Assembly (NCBI GenBank): GCA_002471275.1
Contig: DKPQ01000016.1
Location: forward strand, 1-56,014
From: Flammeovirgaceae bacterium UBA7330
GTDB lineage: Bacteria; Bacteroidota; Bacteroidia; Cytophagales; Cyclobacteriaceae
Direction: 5' to 3'
Length of the DNA: 56,014 nucleotides
How positions within the stretch are numbered: the first letter of the stretch is position 1; each line of letters begins with the position of its first letter. Of the stretch, positions 44,453 through 52,927 are shown piece by piece. The notes beneath the pieces are model-generated. The model was not told where the DNA came from and did not search any database. It was given only the letters and a program-made list of their open reading frames with translations. The position numbers and the translations under genes are program-made.

Positions 44453-44973
44453 GCAAAGTACAGGTAGGAATCATCATGGGCAGTCAGTCAGACCTTCCGG
44501 TCATGGCCGAGGCTGCAGAAATTCTGGAAGAGCTGGGCATCACAGTGGAAGTGACCATTGTGTCTGCTCACCGAACACCCGACAGGATGGTGGATTATGG
44601 TCGAAACGCCGCTCAAAGAGGGCTTAAGGTCATCATTGCCGGAGCCGGTGGCGCCGCACATCTCCCCGGGATGGTCGCTTCACTCACCACCTTACCCGTG
44701 ATTGGTGTGCCCATCAAATCCAGAAACTCCATCGACGGGTGGGACTCCGTACTCTCTATCCTACAGATGCCCGCTGGCGTGCCTGTGGCAACGGTTGCCC
44801 TGGATGGCGCCAAAAATGCCGGACTCATCGCCGCCCAGATCATAGGGGCCTTTGACGAAAAAGTTTCCAAAGCCATGGCCGACTACAAAGAAGGCCTGAA
44901 GAAAAAGGTCCTCGACAGCGCCACCGAGCTCGAAAACAAAGGCTGGAAAGCCAGGAAGATCGGGTTTCAGTAG
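44449..44973 (+). CDS. purE: N5-carboxyaminoimidazole ribonucleotide mutase PurE (class I)
   Basis: A 174-residue class I PurE, which rearranges N5-CAIR to CAIR. Signature segments are IMGSQSDLPVM (about 9-19), SAHRTPDRM (about 41-49) with the catalytic His, and AGAGGAAHLPGM (about 65-76). The C-terminal tail is slightly extended with a KEGLKKKVL helix. Pairing with PurK supports class I chemistry. It is the last gene of the unit; dispersed repeats follow. Confidence 0.96.
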   Translation: MSKVQVGIIMGSQSDLPVMAEAAEILEELGITVEVTIVSAHRTPDRMVDYGRNAAQRGLKVIIAGAGGAAHLPGMVASLTTLPVIGVPIKSRNSIDGWDSVLSILQMPAGVPVATVALDGAKNAGLIAAQIIGAFDEKVSKAMADYKEGLKKKVLDSATELENKGWKARKIGFQ

Positions 44974-45076
44974 GGGAAAGTAGGCAGGAGAAGTAAAAGT
45001 AGGCAGTAAGCACTTACTCCATGCTCTATGCTCTCTGCCCGTTACCTCATTTTCCCAACGAATACAAAACATCAAA

Positions 45077-45122
45077 CCCACCGTCACTCTGAGTGGAGCG
45101 AATGAGTCTTATCTTCGAAACC
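45077..45122. repeat. 46-bp dispersed repeat (copy 1) followed by pyrimidine-rich tract
   Basis: A 46-bp element beginning CCCACCGTCACTCTGAG matches 46388-46433 at 44 of 46 positions. A long C/T-rich, low-complexity tract of ctcctt/ctctgc units follows (about 45126-45235). The two copies bracket the TPR gene at 45242-46243 in the same orientation. The 'GTCACTCTGAGCGGAGCGAA' core is a known style of dispersed element in Bacteroidota intergenic DNA. Confidence 0.8.
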
Positions 45123-45241
45123 GCACCCTCCTTCCTCCTCTTCCTCCTTTCTCCTTACCCTCTGCACTCCGCTCTATACCCTCTACCCCTTGCTCCTCAC
45201 CCCTTGTTCGTTCTTCCTCTTTCCTTATTATATTTATCAAC

Positions 45242-46243
45242 ATGAAAGCCCCGATCACCTTGCTGCTGACCTTCTTCACGATGGTAGTCTACAGCCAGAA
45301 TACTGTGGAAAAGTACGTCCGGGAAGGTATACAGTACCATGATGCAGGTGACTACCGCAGTGCCCTCGAGGCCTATCAACATGCCCTCTACCTCAACCCC
45401 AGATCATCGCTAGCCAATTATGAAATGGCCATGACCTACAGCGTGATGAATGAGTATGACAGTGCACTGAAGTATGCTGACATCGTGATTGAGTTGAATG
45501 ACAACAGTCTAATCCCGGCATACATTGTGAAAGGCAACACCCTGGACGACCTGGGCTATCCTCACAAAGCCATTAAGACCTACAAAGCCGGCCGGAGAAG
45601 GGTAGGAAAGCACTACCTGCTTTACTACAACATGGCCCTGACATATTTTACATTGAAAGACCATGAGGCCACCGAAAAAGCCCTGATCAAAGCCATCAAA
45701 AACAATCCGATGCATGGCAGTAGTCACCTGCTCCTGGGTCAGCTCCTGTTTACAAGGGATCAGCCTGTTCAAAGCTTGCTTGCCCTGTATTACTTCCTGC
45801 TCTTGGAGCCCAACACCAATCGCTCCGCGGGAGCCTACCAGCTGGTGACCACTCAGCTGACCGGCAGTGCCGAGCGGGACGGCAACAACATCAACATTCT
45901 GGTGCCACCTTCAAAAAAGAAAAAGGATGATTTTTCTGCCGCAGCCCTGATGCTTTCCATGTTTGGTGCCATGAACCTGTCTGAAGAAAACAAAGATCAG
46001 ACCCCGGAGGAACAGTTTGTATCCAACACCAAATCCTTCTTCACGATCCTGGGTGAGTTGAAAGGAAAGAAAAAGAAGGGCCTCTGGTGGAAATTTTATG
46101 TTCCCTTTTTCTATGACCTCGCCCGGACAGACCACCTGGAAACATATTGCTACTACATCTCCCAATCTACCAACCAAAACGCCATCACCTGGCTCGACAG
46201 TCATATTGACCGTATAGAAGCTTTGGATGAGTGGTTGAGGTAG
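45242..46243 (+). CDS. Exported tetratricopeptide repeat protein
   Basis: A 333-residue protein with a signal peptide (about 1-19, ending VYSQ). At least three to four TPR units lie between residues about 25 and 175 (for example YHDAGDYRSALEAYQHALYLNP, split here by typical A-x3-Y spacing). The C-terminal part has a KKKKDDF linker and a helical region of unknown fold. It is a probable periplasmic scaffold protein. Copies of a 46-bp repeat and pyrimidine-rich tracts flank it on both sides, so the gene with its borders may behave as a module. Confidence 0.8.
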   Translation: MKAPITLLLTFFTMVVYSQNTVEKYVREGIQYHDAGDYRSALEAYQHALYLNPRSSLANYEMAMTYSVMNEYDSALKYADIVIELNDNSLIPAYIVKGNTLDDLGYPHKAIKTYKAGRRRVGKHYLLYYNMALTYFTLKDHEATEKALIKAIKNNPMHGSSHLLLGQLLFTRDQPVQSLLALYYFLLLEPNTNRSAGAYQLVTTQLTGSAERDGNNINILVPPSKKKKDDFSAAALMLSMFGAMNLSEENKDQTPEEQFVSNTKSFFTILGELKGKKKKGLWWKFYVPFFYDLARTDHLETYCYYISQSTNQNAITWLDSHIDRIEALDEWLR

Positions 46244-46258
46244 GAGGGCAGGAAGTAC

Positions 46259-46433
46259 TGCTCCTTTTCTCCTTTACCTTTCCTCCTTGCTCCTCCTTGC
46301 TCTCTGCTCTCTGCTCCTTACTCCTTACTCCTTACTCCTTGCCCCTTGCCCCTTGGCTCTCTGCCCTAGCGACACAACCCATCATACCCCACCGTCACTC
46401 TGAGCGGAGCGAATGAGTCTTATCTTCGTAACC
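46259..46433. repeat. Pyrimidine-rich tract and 46-bp dispersed repeat (copy 2)
   Basis: About 100 bp of C/T-rich low-complexity sequence with tandem ctccttactccttactcctt and ccttgcccc units (about 46259-46365), then the second copy of the 46-bp element (46388-46433). The order relative to the pyrimidine tract is reversed compared with copy 1. No gene is visible. Confidence 0.8.
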
Positions 46434-46522
46434 ACAAACCTCCTTGCTCCCACGATTATTTATCACATTTTGTTTATTTACTTAAAATGGTTTGGTATTT
46501 TAGTCAAATATCCCCCAAGAAC

Positions 46523-48739
46523 ATGATTAAGTACCTCCTCCTCCTCACCCTCCCCATTATCAGCAACGCGCATAACCCTGAACTGAAAGAGAAATGTGAC
46601 TTCGAATCGCTCAAAGGCGAATGGTACGGTGACTTTACCTTCTACACCGGCACCCGGTTCATCATGTACATGCAGGTAGAAGAAGTCAAGAAATGCGAAA
46701 TCAAAGGGACATTTATCTGGCCCAACTACTACAACAGCAAGACCCGATTCGAAGGACACCTGGAGGACAACCACCTCATTCTGAAGGAAGTGGAGATCCT
46801 GGAAGGAATGGTGATGGACATCGATAAAAGTTATTACAAAGTGCCCCTTAACCTAACCGACACCATCAGTGGGGTGGCCTACTCGGAAGATGAGGACGTG
46901 GCTACTTTCAGGGTGATCAGAAAGGAGCATCTATCTCCGGAAAAACTTCAGAGCTACCAGGAAACCTTTGACGAAATGGCAGCAATCTATGGAGACACCA
47001 AAATCCTCGGACCCGCCGATATCAAAGCAAATGAACTAAAGGAAAGCTATCAGAAGCTGACTCAGAAAAATTTCCCCGATCAGCCACTTCGTATGACCGG
47101 AACTGCTACGGTCAATCAACTCAACCTCGATCTGCTGATGCTACTGGCACCTCCGGACAGGTTTTACATGGAGTTTGCGTTCCAGAATGTCAAATACCTA
47201 AGCGGAAAACATGACAAGATCAGCTGGAGCTACGATCCTTTCAACGACCTGGTGACCTACAAAGAACTGGACAGCACCGAAACAGATAAAGAGGCTTTTG
47301 AAAACAATTTTTTAAAGGCCCTGGATGATGTGGTAGACCTTAATGTAAAAAATGCAATGTTGGATGATACACCGGCATACAGGGTGTGGGTGCGAAACGA
47401 TGATGACCAGTTAGAAACCTATTACATTTCAAAGGAGTCGGGTCAGATCATACGAGAGGAAAGAAATTACCAGGTCACCCTTTTTAGTGATTACAAAAGC
47501 TATGATGGCTTCTGGTTTCCAAATGTTTTTAAACAGGTTCAGCCCGATGGCGAAGTATTCCAGTTTTCACTGGACCAGGTGGAATATGCCCAGGTGGACA
47601 GCACGCTTTTTTATATCCCTGCACACCTCAAAAAGAAATTTGACAGCCAGGCTGAGGTAGCCTCGGTGATCGACCTCGCTGACGAAGCCTTTGAAAACAA
47701 AGACCATAAAAGGGCTATCGAATTATATACCAAAGCGCTTGACCAGTATCCCTACAATGACAATTTATTCTTCAAGCGAGGTATTTCAAAGTACGAACTC
47801 GGAGAAAACTACGGCGCTATCAGTGATTTTGAGCGAGCCATTGACCTTAATGATGAAGTGGCCGATTACTACAACCGAAGAGGCCTGGTGAAATTCAGAC
47901 TCAAAGACTATGAAAATGCCACCAAAGACTTCGTCAAGGCAGTGGCCCACGATTCTACCATGTCAATCGCCTATTTCAACATTGCTTACACCCTGAGTGA
48001 GGTCAATCAGCCAGACACTGCCCTGCTGTTTATCACCAAAGCACTCGAACTGGATCCCGACAATGGTCAGTTTCAGCTAAATCATGGCCTCATCCATTTC
48101 CGACTGAAAAATTATCGGCAGGCCCTGGACAGCTACCTGGAGACGCTCCGGTTGGAGTATGGAGATTTGCCTTCACTCCAAAACAGGATTGGCGTGGCTT
48201 ATTACAATTTGGAAGATTATGATTCTGCCACCATGTATTTTAAGTGGGCTGCTGATGCGGACCCGAAGAACAATCAATATGCGAAAAACCTGGGGAGATC
48301 CTATAAAAGAACGGAACGTTTCAAGGACGCCATTCAGGTGCTGGAAACACTGGATGAAGATCAGCGGGATCATGACATCCTCAATGAACTGGCCATGGCT
48401 TATTATGGGGTAGAGGACTATGAATCCGCACTGTTCTACATCAACAAATGCATTGAAGCACAAAAAAACAACCCCACCTATCACGATAACCGGGCATATA
48501 TACACACGCAGCTGATGAAATACCAGGAAGCCATCCGTGACTTTTCAAGAAGCATCGAGCTATACCCGGATGATGCCGAAGTCTATTTTCAACGAGGATT
48601 GCTCAACAAAATTCAAAACAACCGGCACGACGCATGTAGCGACTTCAACAAGGCCTCAGAGATGGGCCATGAAACCGCTAAAAAAGAACTCACCGACTTC
48701 TGCTACAGCTCGCTACAACCCCAGGCATCGGATAATTGA
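46523..48739 (+). CDS. Exported TPR protein with LolA-like central domain
   Basis: A 738-residue protein with a signal peptide (about 1-16, MIKYLLLLTLPIISNA). A short N-terminal beta domain (about 20-140) contains LKGEWYGDFTFYTG. The middle (about 175-375) resembles the outer-membrane lipoprotein-sorting or LolA-type fold (APPDRFYMEF...YISKESGQIIREE...YDGFWFPNVF). From about residue 385 on there are eight or so TPR units with typical W/Y-G-A-P spacing. It is probably periplasmic. I start at the ATG at 46523, because the longer frame would place non-signal residues in front of the signal peptide. Confidence 0.8.
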   Translation: MIKYLLLLTLPIISNAHNPELKEKCDFESLKGEWYGDFTFYTGTRFIMYMQVEEVKKCEIKGTFIWPNYYNSKTRFEGHLEDNHLILKEVEILEGMVMDIDKSYYKVPLNLTDTISGVAYSEDEDVATFRVIRKEHLSPEKLQSYQETFDEMAAIYGDTKILGPADIKANELKESYQKLTQKNFPDQPLRMTGTATVNQLNLDLLMLLAPPDRFYMEFAFQNVKYLSGKHDKISWSYDPFNDLVTYKELDSTETDKEAFENNFLKALDDVVDLNVKNAMLDDTPAYRVWVRNDDDQLETYYISKESGQIIREERNYQVTLFSDYKSYDGFWFPNVFKQVQPDGEVFQFSLDQVEYAQVDSTLFYIPAHLKKKFDSQAEVASVIDLADEAFENKDHKRAIELYTKALDQYPYNDNLFFKRGISKYELGENYGAISDFERAIDLNDEVADYYNRRGLVKFRLKDYENATKDFVKAVAHDSTMSIAYFNIAYTLSEVNQPDTALLFITKALELDPDNGQFQLNHGLIHFRLKNYRQALDSYLETLRLEYGDLPSLQNRIGVAYYNLEDYDSATMYFKWAADADPKNNQYAKNLGRSYKRTERFKDAIQVLETLDEDQRDHDILNELAMAYYGVEDYESALFYINKCIEAQKNNPTYHDNRAYIHTQLMKYQEAIRDFSRSIELYPDDAEVYFQRGLLNKIQNNRHDACSDFNKASEMGHETAKKELTDFCYSSLQPQASDN

Positions 48740-49029
48740 TTAACTATGTAATGATCGATCTTAGGTTCGTAAGGCACCGTCGAAAGATCTAAGCTAAAGA
48801 TTCTAAATTCCCCCCTGCTTTGGATTCTTCAATGACGCAATCTTTACAATCGTAGTAGAATGGACCTACTGAAAATCATTCGAAAGCAAATCTTTTGACC
48901 ATATTATGGAAAAGGTTAGATTTAAATGGTGTAAAACGCATTTAGGTCTCATTTCCCACCAGAGAACCCCCTGTGAGAAACTGCCGGGAACGGTATTGAC
49001 TACCAGTAGGACAGCTACACCAAAAAACC
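48740..49029. other. Intergenic gap between convergent genes
   Basis: Between the convergent TPR gene and the small membrane-protein gene. It contains an imperfect dyad with GATCTTAGGTTCG and CGAAAGATCTAAG (about 48769-48794) that may end transcripts. No small gene or RNA is evident in the remaining sequence. Confidence 0.4.
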
Positions 49030-49473
49030 TCAATGCTTAAAGGCACCCCGGGTAATCACAAGGGGTAAACCAATAAGCACCAGGGCGAATACATTGATCA
49101 GGAGTACATTATGGATGGCTTCGTAATAAATTGAAATACTGCTATCGATAACGAACCAGGAAAGCAACCCAAGCCACAGCGCCTGATATGCCCATGTCTC
49201 TTTGTTTTTGAATGCATTCTCCGAAATCAACAGCATCAAAACATGGAACCCGACTATCGTACCCCCGATAATCCCAAACAACCAGTTTTTGAGTGCCAGG
49301 ACCTCACCGGTGAATTCAGCACCCTGAAAGAATACCTCACGGGTATACTGGTTATGGAGTTCAAAGAAGATTGAATTGCCCGCAAAAGCAACCATCAGGC
49401 CAATGACGATGATCAGCCCGTTGGCCCAGCTCAGCCATTTGCGCCAAAATTGAAAGTCAGCTTCCTGCATCAA
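49030..49473 (-). CDS. Small integral membrane protein of unknown function
   Basis: A 147-residue protein with four hydrophobic spans (about residues 16-36, 62-84, 95-112 and 118-140). A charged N-terminus (MMQEADFQFWRKW) precedes them. It is rich in Trp and Phe at the membrane borders. I recognise no motif. From memory, similar four-span proteins of this size are common unannotated membrane proteins in Bacteroidota. It stands alone on the minus strand, convergent with the TPR gene. Confidence 0.7.
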   Translation of the reverse strand: MMQEADFQFWRKWLSWANGLIIVIGLMVAFAGNSIFFELHNQYTREVFFQGAEFTGEVLALKNWLFGIIGGTIVGFHVLMLLISENAFKNKETWAYQALWLGLLSWFVIDSSISIYYEAIHNVLLINVFALVLIGLPLVITRGAFKH

Positions 49474-49554
49474 CTAAAGAATTTTGTGTGCTAAGTTACT
49501 TTCCGGTCATCAGTTTTACTTTTTTCTGACCCGGTAAGCCATTTGTCATCTTCT

Positions 49555-50649
49555 TCAGATCTTCACTTCGTTACCGGAAGCCACAGACTTATAAATCGCC
49601 TCTACCACGGTAATATCCCTCAATCCCTCTTCGCCGGGGACCAGCATGTCTTTATTATTCATGATAGCCAGGGCATCATCATCCATCTGAATGGGTTGCT
49701 GAGTCTCCACAGGGAAATTGATCTCCGTGCCGTCCGACATCATGCCTTTGTTGCCGCTGTATCCCGATTGGGGTTCCATCTTCAATGAACCCTTCTCGTA
49801 GTTGACCATCAGGTGATTCATCCGGATGCCGAAGCTGGTCTGGCAGGCTGCCCGGGCTCCGCTGGGGAATTCCAGCTGAAACATCATCGTTTCTTCAACC
49901 TCATGATAGATCTCCGGCCTGGTCGTGGATGCCTGTGCAATGACTGAGATGGGCTCTTCGCCTGTAGCCAAACGGGCACCTTGCAGTGCATACACACCCA
50001 TGTCGCCCATACATCCGCCACCCATGGCTCGACTTTGCTTCCAGTGGTTGGTTCGGCCATCAAAATACCCGGCTGCAGAAGAGACCATTTTTACATTACC
50101 AAACCGCTTCTCTTTGCCGACCTTCATATAAGCCTGGATATTAGGGTCATGCTGGCAGCGGTAGCCGATGGCTAGCTTTACCTTATTCTTTTTGGCTGCG
50201 CTGATCATGTCCTCACATTCTTTGACCGATGGGGCCATCGGCTTCTCACACCACACATGCTTACCAATGTTAGCCGCCCGGATGGAGTATTCTGCATGCA
50301 TAGAGGGGGGGAGCACCACATAGATCACGTCGATGTCGGGGTTGTTGGCCATCTTCTCATAGGTCTGGTAGTTGTAGACGTTCTTGTCAGGAATACCATA
50401 TTTTTCCTGCCAGACCGGGATCTTACTGGGTGTACCTGTCACGATGGCTTTCAGTTCACAGTGCTTCGTTTTCTGAAGTGCAGGAGCAAGGATATCAGTA
50501 TTGTAGTATCCAAGTCCGACCAGCGCAACTCCCAGTTTATCCTTTTGTTGTCTTGTCGCACTCAATAAAACGTTTGGCGAAAAGACAGCCGAGGATGCTA
50601 CGGCCAATCCTGCTTTTCTGATAAAATCTCTTCTTTCGTTTCTGTTCAT
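49555..50649 (-). CDS. Gfo/Idh/MocA-family oxidoreductase with Tat-like signal
   Basis: A 364-residue NAD(P)-dependent oxidoreductase. The N-terminus RRDFIRKAGLAVASSAVF is a twin-arginine-type export signal, so it likely acts in the periplasm. The Rossmann domain has VALVGLGYYN (about 41-50) and the family motif CEKPMAPSVKECEDM (about 134-148) with the conserved Lys. A C-terminal alpha/beta domain holds the substrate site (YRCQHDPNIQAY and GGGCMGDMGVYAL). Substrates in the family are usually sugars or inositols; which one is unknown here. Confidence 0.9.
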   Translation of the reverse strand: MNRNERRDFIRKAGLAVASSAVFSPNVLLSATRQQKDKLGVALVGLGYYNTDILAPALQKTKHCELKAIVTGTPSKIPVWQEKYGIPDKNVYNYQTYEKMANNPDIDVIYVVLPPSMHAEYSIRAANIGKHVWCEKPMAPSVKECEDMISAAKKNKVKLAIGYRCQHDPNIQAYMKVGKEKRFGNVKMVSSAAGYFDGRTNHWKQSRAMGGGCMGDMGVYALQGARLATGEEPISVIAQASTTRPEIYHEVEETMMFQLEFPSGARAACQTSFGIRMNHLMVNYEKGSLKMEPQSGYSGNKGMMSDGTEINFPVETQQPIQMDDDALAIMNNKDMLVPGEEGLRDITVVEAIYKSVASGNEVKI

Positions 50650-50699
50650 TTTTCCATGGGTTTTTGTCGCAGTATGAATTTACGAAAATTTTTGAGGAT

Positions 50700-50830
50700 T
50701 TTCGGGTGATTGGATAGTAGGACACTCGGATATTCGGATGTTCTGACTTTCCGACATCGCTCCGATTGTCAGAATATCGGAAGATCCGTATATCTGACCC
50801 TCCGATCTGTCCGCATATCTAACTCCTTTT
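50700..50830. repeat. Imperfect palindromic GGATATTCGGAT/ATATCGGAAG tract
   Basis: Short, repeated, partly inverted units (CGGATATTCGGATGTTCTGA, TCAGAATATCGGAAGATCCG, TCCGATCTGTCCGCATATCT) follow each other over about 130 bp between the oxidoreductase start and the next promoter. The stretch has no coding sense and looks like a degenerate dispersed repeat able to form hairpins. Confidence 0.5.
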
Positions 50831-50902
50831 CGCTACAGAAAAACTTCTCATTTATACCAGTCAGCGAAATAAACCCCCTCAGAGCAGCCGTTTTTGGAAT
50901 TT

Positions 50903-50918
50903 TGGCACAAGAATAGCA
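50903..50918 (+). promoter_or_regulatory. Sigma-54-like promoter
   Basis: TGGCACAAGAATAGCA has the GG-N10-GC spacing of sigma-54 promoters (consensus TGGCAC-N5-TTGCA; one mismatch in the -12 part). It lies about 85 bp before a 19-residue hydrophobic peptide frame and about 135 bp before the XRE regulator. No sigma-54 activator is visible nearby. Confidence 0.4.
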
Positions 50919-51000
50919 TAACAACTACCGACAATAGTTAACAGCTATTTCAACCAACAATCAGCTAAGAGTCCATTGTTCAACTAAATAAAAGTAAGTG

Positions 51001-51060
51001 ATGATACTTATTGTATGTGGACTTATTCTTTTGTTCTTAACAGTTTTGGCCGGTGCATGA
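51001..51060 (+). CDS. Possible 19-residue hydrophobic peptide
   Basis: ATG at 51001 encodes MILIVCGLILLFLTVLAGA, a single membrane-spanning peptide that ends 8 bp inside the XRE gene start. It could be a leader peptide coupling translation of the regulator, or a small membrane toxin. It could also be chance. No separate support exists beyond the overlap and its uniform hydrophobicity. Confidence 0.25.
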   Translation: MILIVCGLILLFLTVLAGA

Positions 51061-51271
51061 AAATATTCTGATCTCGTTTGGAAAGCGAGTAAAACAACAC
51101 CGTATAGACCGGGGTTGGTCTCAAGAAAAACTAGCCGAGAAGACCGGTTTTCATAGAACCTACATCGGAATGATTGAGAGGGGAGAGAGGAATATTGGCT
51201 TAAAGAATATTGAGGTTTTTGCTTCTGTATTCCGCGTTAATCTTTCTGACCTCTTAGACATTGAGGATTAA
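51053..51271 (+). CDS. Short XRE-family transcriptional regulator
   Basis: A 72-residue Cro/C1-type helix-turn-helix protein starting with GTG at 51053. The HTH is canonical: FGKRVKQHRIDRGWSQEKLA, then KTGFHRTYIGMIERGERNIG, with the DLLDIE tail. This length and layout match restriction-modification control proteins and small phage or toxin-linked repressors, but no restriction gene is adjacent. It follows a sigma-54-like promoter and a hydrophobic peptide frame that overlaps its start. Confidence 0.85.
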   Translation: MHENILISFGKRVKQHRIDRGWSQEKLAEKTGFHRTYIGMIERGERNIGLKNIEVFASVFRVNLSDLLDIED

Positions 51272-51616
51272 GACTTCTTAATAATAATTGAATATCCTAA
51301 AAAAGGTAACCCACCCCCTCGCGGGGATGGGTCTAGCCGGTTCATGAAGAGACGGTGATTAGAGATTAAGTTAGATTTGGGTTGATTCCTTAATCAATTA
51401 ATCTGATATAAAAGTAGGGGGGTACTCCGACACCCGAAAACTGCATATTCCAAACGGCACATGCATTCTTGCGGAATACCACTAAGCAGTCTCAGGTCCG
51501 GGATCATATTTGCAGATATTGCAAATCATCATCCATCCGGCCAGACAAATAAGTAAATCCTGCAAATATTAAATGGCAGGAAGTCTTAATTTTCTAAAAA
51601 TTGGTTTTTCTAATTC
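51272..51616. other. Intergenic gap with hairpin and dyad
   Basis: No gene is seen. A GC hairpin ACCCA-CCCC/GGGG-A-TGGGT (51309-51332) after the XRE gene may end its transcript, although no T-run follows. A perfect dyad ATTTGCA-GATAT-TGCAAAT (51508-51526) looks like a regulator site, but it lies between convergent gene ends and so has no evident promoter to serve. Confidence 0.45.
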
Positions 51617-52900
51617 TTATTCAAAGAATGGGACATCCTTGGGTGCATATTTTTTCATCCCTTTCTCATTGATCTCCACACCTATACCTGGTTTATTGGA
51701 AATGGGCAGAAAGCCGTCTACCAGCATGGGACCATCAAAGTCGACCACCTCTTCGAACATGGGATTCTTATGAAAATAGATCTGCCACTCCAGGATCATA
51801 AAATTGGGCACAGAAGCACAAACATGTGCTGCCGCCATCGCACCCAGGTAAGAAGCTACCATGTGCGGCGCAAACGGTACATAATACAGATTGGCCAGGT
51901 TGGCAATACGCTGTGCCTCTCCGAGTCCACCCGCCTTTTGGATATCCGGCATGATGATATCTACGGCCCCGATCTCCAACAACCTTCTGAAACCATGAGC
52001 GAGGTATAGATTCTCACCAGCACAGATCGGAGTAGTAGTGGATTCCGTGATGTAGCGATAGGCATCCGGATTTTCTGCGGGTACCGGCTCTTCCAGCCAC
52101 ATTAGCTTTAACGGTTCCATCATCTTGGCCACTTGCTTGCCGGAGACCATGTCGTAACGTCCGTGCATGTCGCAGCAGATATCGATATCAGGACCCACAG
52201 CTTCCCGGGCAGCAGCTACCTGATCATACATCCTCTGTAGCTCTGCCGGACTTGCCGTCCAGTTGTATTTGTCATACTTTCCCGGGTCATTGGCCTGATC
52301 CAGGTCAAACTTGATGGCCGTAAAACCCATGTCTTTGGCTTCTTTGGCTGCATTGGCAAAATCTTCAGGTGTGGGCAGCCTGTTTTGATACAGGGCCGTA
52401 TCACAATAGACCCGTACACTGTCCCGAAATTTTCCACCAAGCAATTGATAAACCGGAAGCCCCAGCGCCTTACCCGCCAAATCCCAGAGGGCAGTTTCTA
52501 TGGCAGTAAGCACGGCCACATACATACCTGCCTGGGCTCCTCTGAAAAAGCCGCTCCTTCGGATGTCTTCAAATAGCATGTGCACATTGAGAGGATTTTT
52601 TCCCTCCAGCTGTCTGCCCATCATCTTCACCAGATGATAGGTACCTGGCGTGGCATCCACACCCTCTCCACATCCCCAGATGTCCTGGTTGGAGTAGATT
52701 TTGACAAACAGACTGCTTCCATTTCGGATATACCCGCATTTCACATCAGTGATCTTGAGGTCCGTAGGCATGGAAGATTTTGGTGTCCGGTCTACCGCTG
52801 TCTCCAGCTCTTTGCCAAACATGGTAATGGGGGTCATACCGATGGCACCGGCCATGGCACTTTTACTTAAAAAGGATCTTCTGGATTGGGTTGGTTTCAT
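51617..52900 (-). CDS. Mandelate racemase/muconate-lactonising (enolase superfamily) enzyme, sugar-acid dehydratase-like
   Basis: A 427-residue enolase-superfamily protein with a Tat-type signal (RRSFLSKSAMAGAIG). The barrel carries AIKFDLD (Lys and Asp), CDMHGRYD, WLEEP and GENLY as metal ligands, and APHMV with the catalytic His. This pattern is close to D-galactonate/mannonate-type acid-sugar dehydratases, so dehydration of an aldonic acid is likely; the exact substrate is unknown. The export signal implies a periplasmic enzyme. It lies 27 bp after the RraA-like gene on the same strand, in one operon. Confidence 0.88.
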   Translation of the reverse strand: MKPTQSRRSFLSKSAMAGAIGMTPITMFGKELETAVDRTPKSSMPTDLKITDVKCGYIRNGSSLFVKIYSNQDIWGCGEGVDATPGTYHLVKMMGRQLEGKNPLNVHMLFEDIRRSGFFRGAQAGMYVAVLTAIETALWDLAGKALGLPVYQLLGGKFRDSVRVYCDTALYQNRLPTPEDFANAAKEAKDMGFTAIKFDLDQANDPGKYDKYNWTASPAELQRMYDQVAAAREAVGPDIDICCDMHGRYDMVSGKQVAKMMEPLKLMWLEEPVPAENPDAYRYITESTTTPICAGENLYLAHGFRRLLEIGAVDIIMPDIQKAGGLGEAQRIANLANLYYVPFAPHMVASYLGAMAAAHVCASVPNFMILEWQIYFHKNPMFEEVVDFDGPMLVDGFLPISNKPGIGVEINEKGMKKYAPKDVPFFE

Positions 52901-52927
52901 AGGGTATTTGCTTTGGGTTAGTGGGGA

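Noticed and set aside
45126..45235. Pyrimidine-rich tract as a coding or microsatellite locus
   Set aside because: Units are irregular, and both strands are interrupted by stops; treated as part of the dispersed repeat context.
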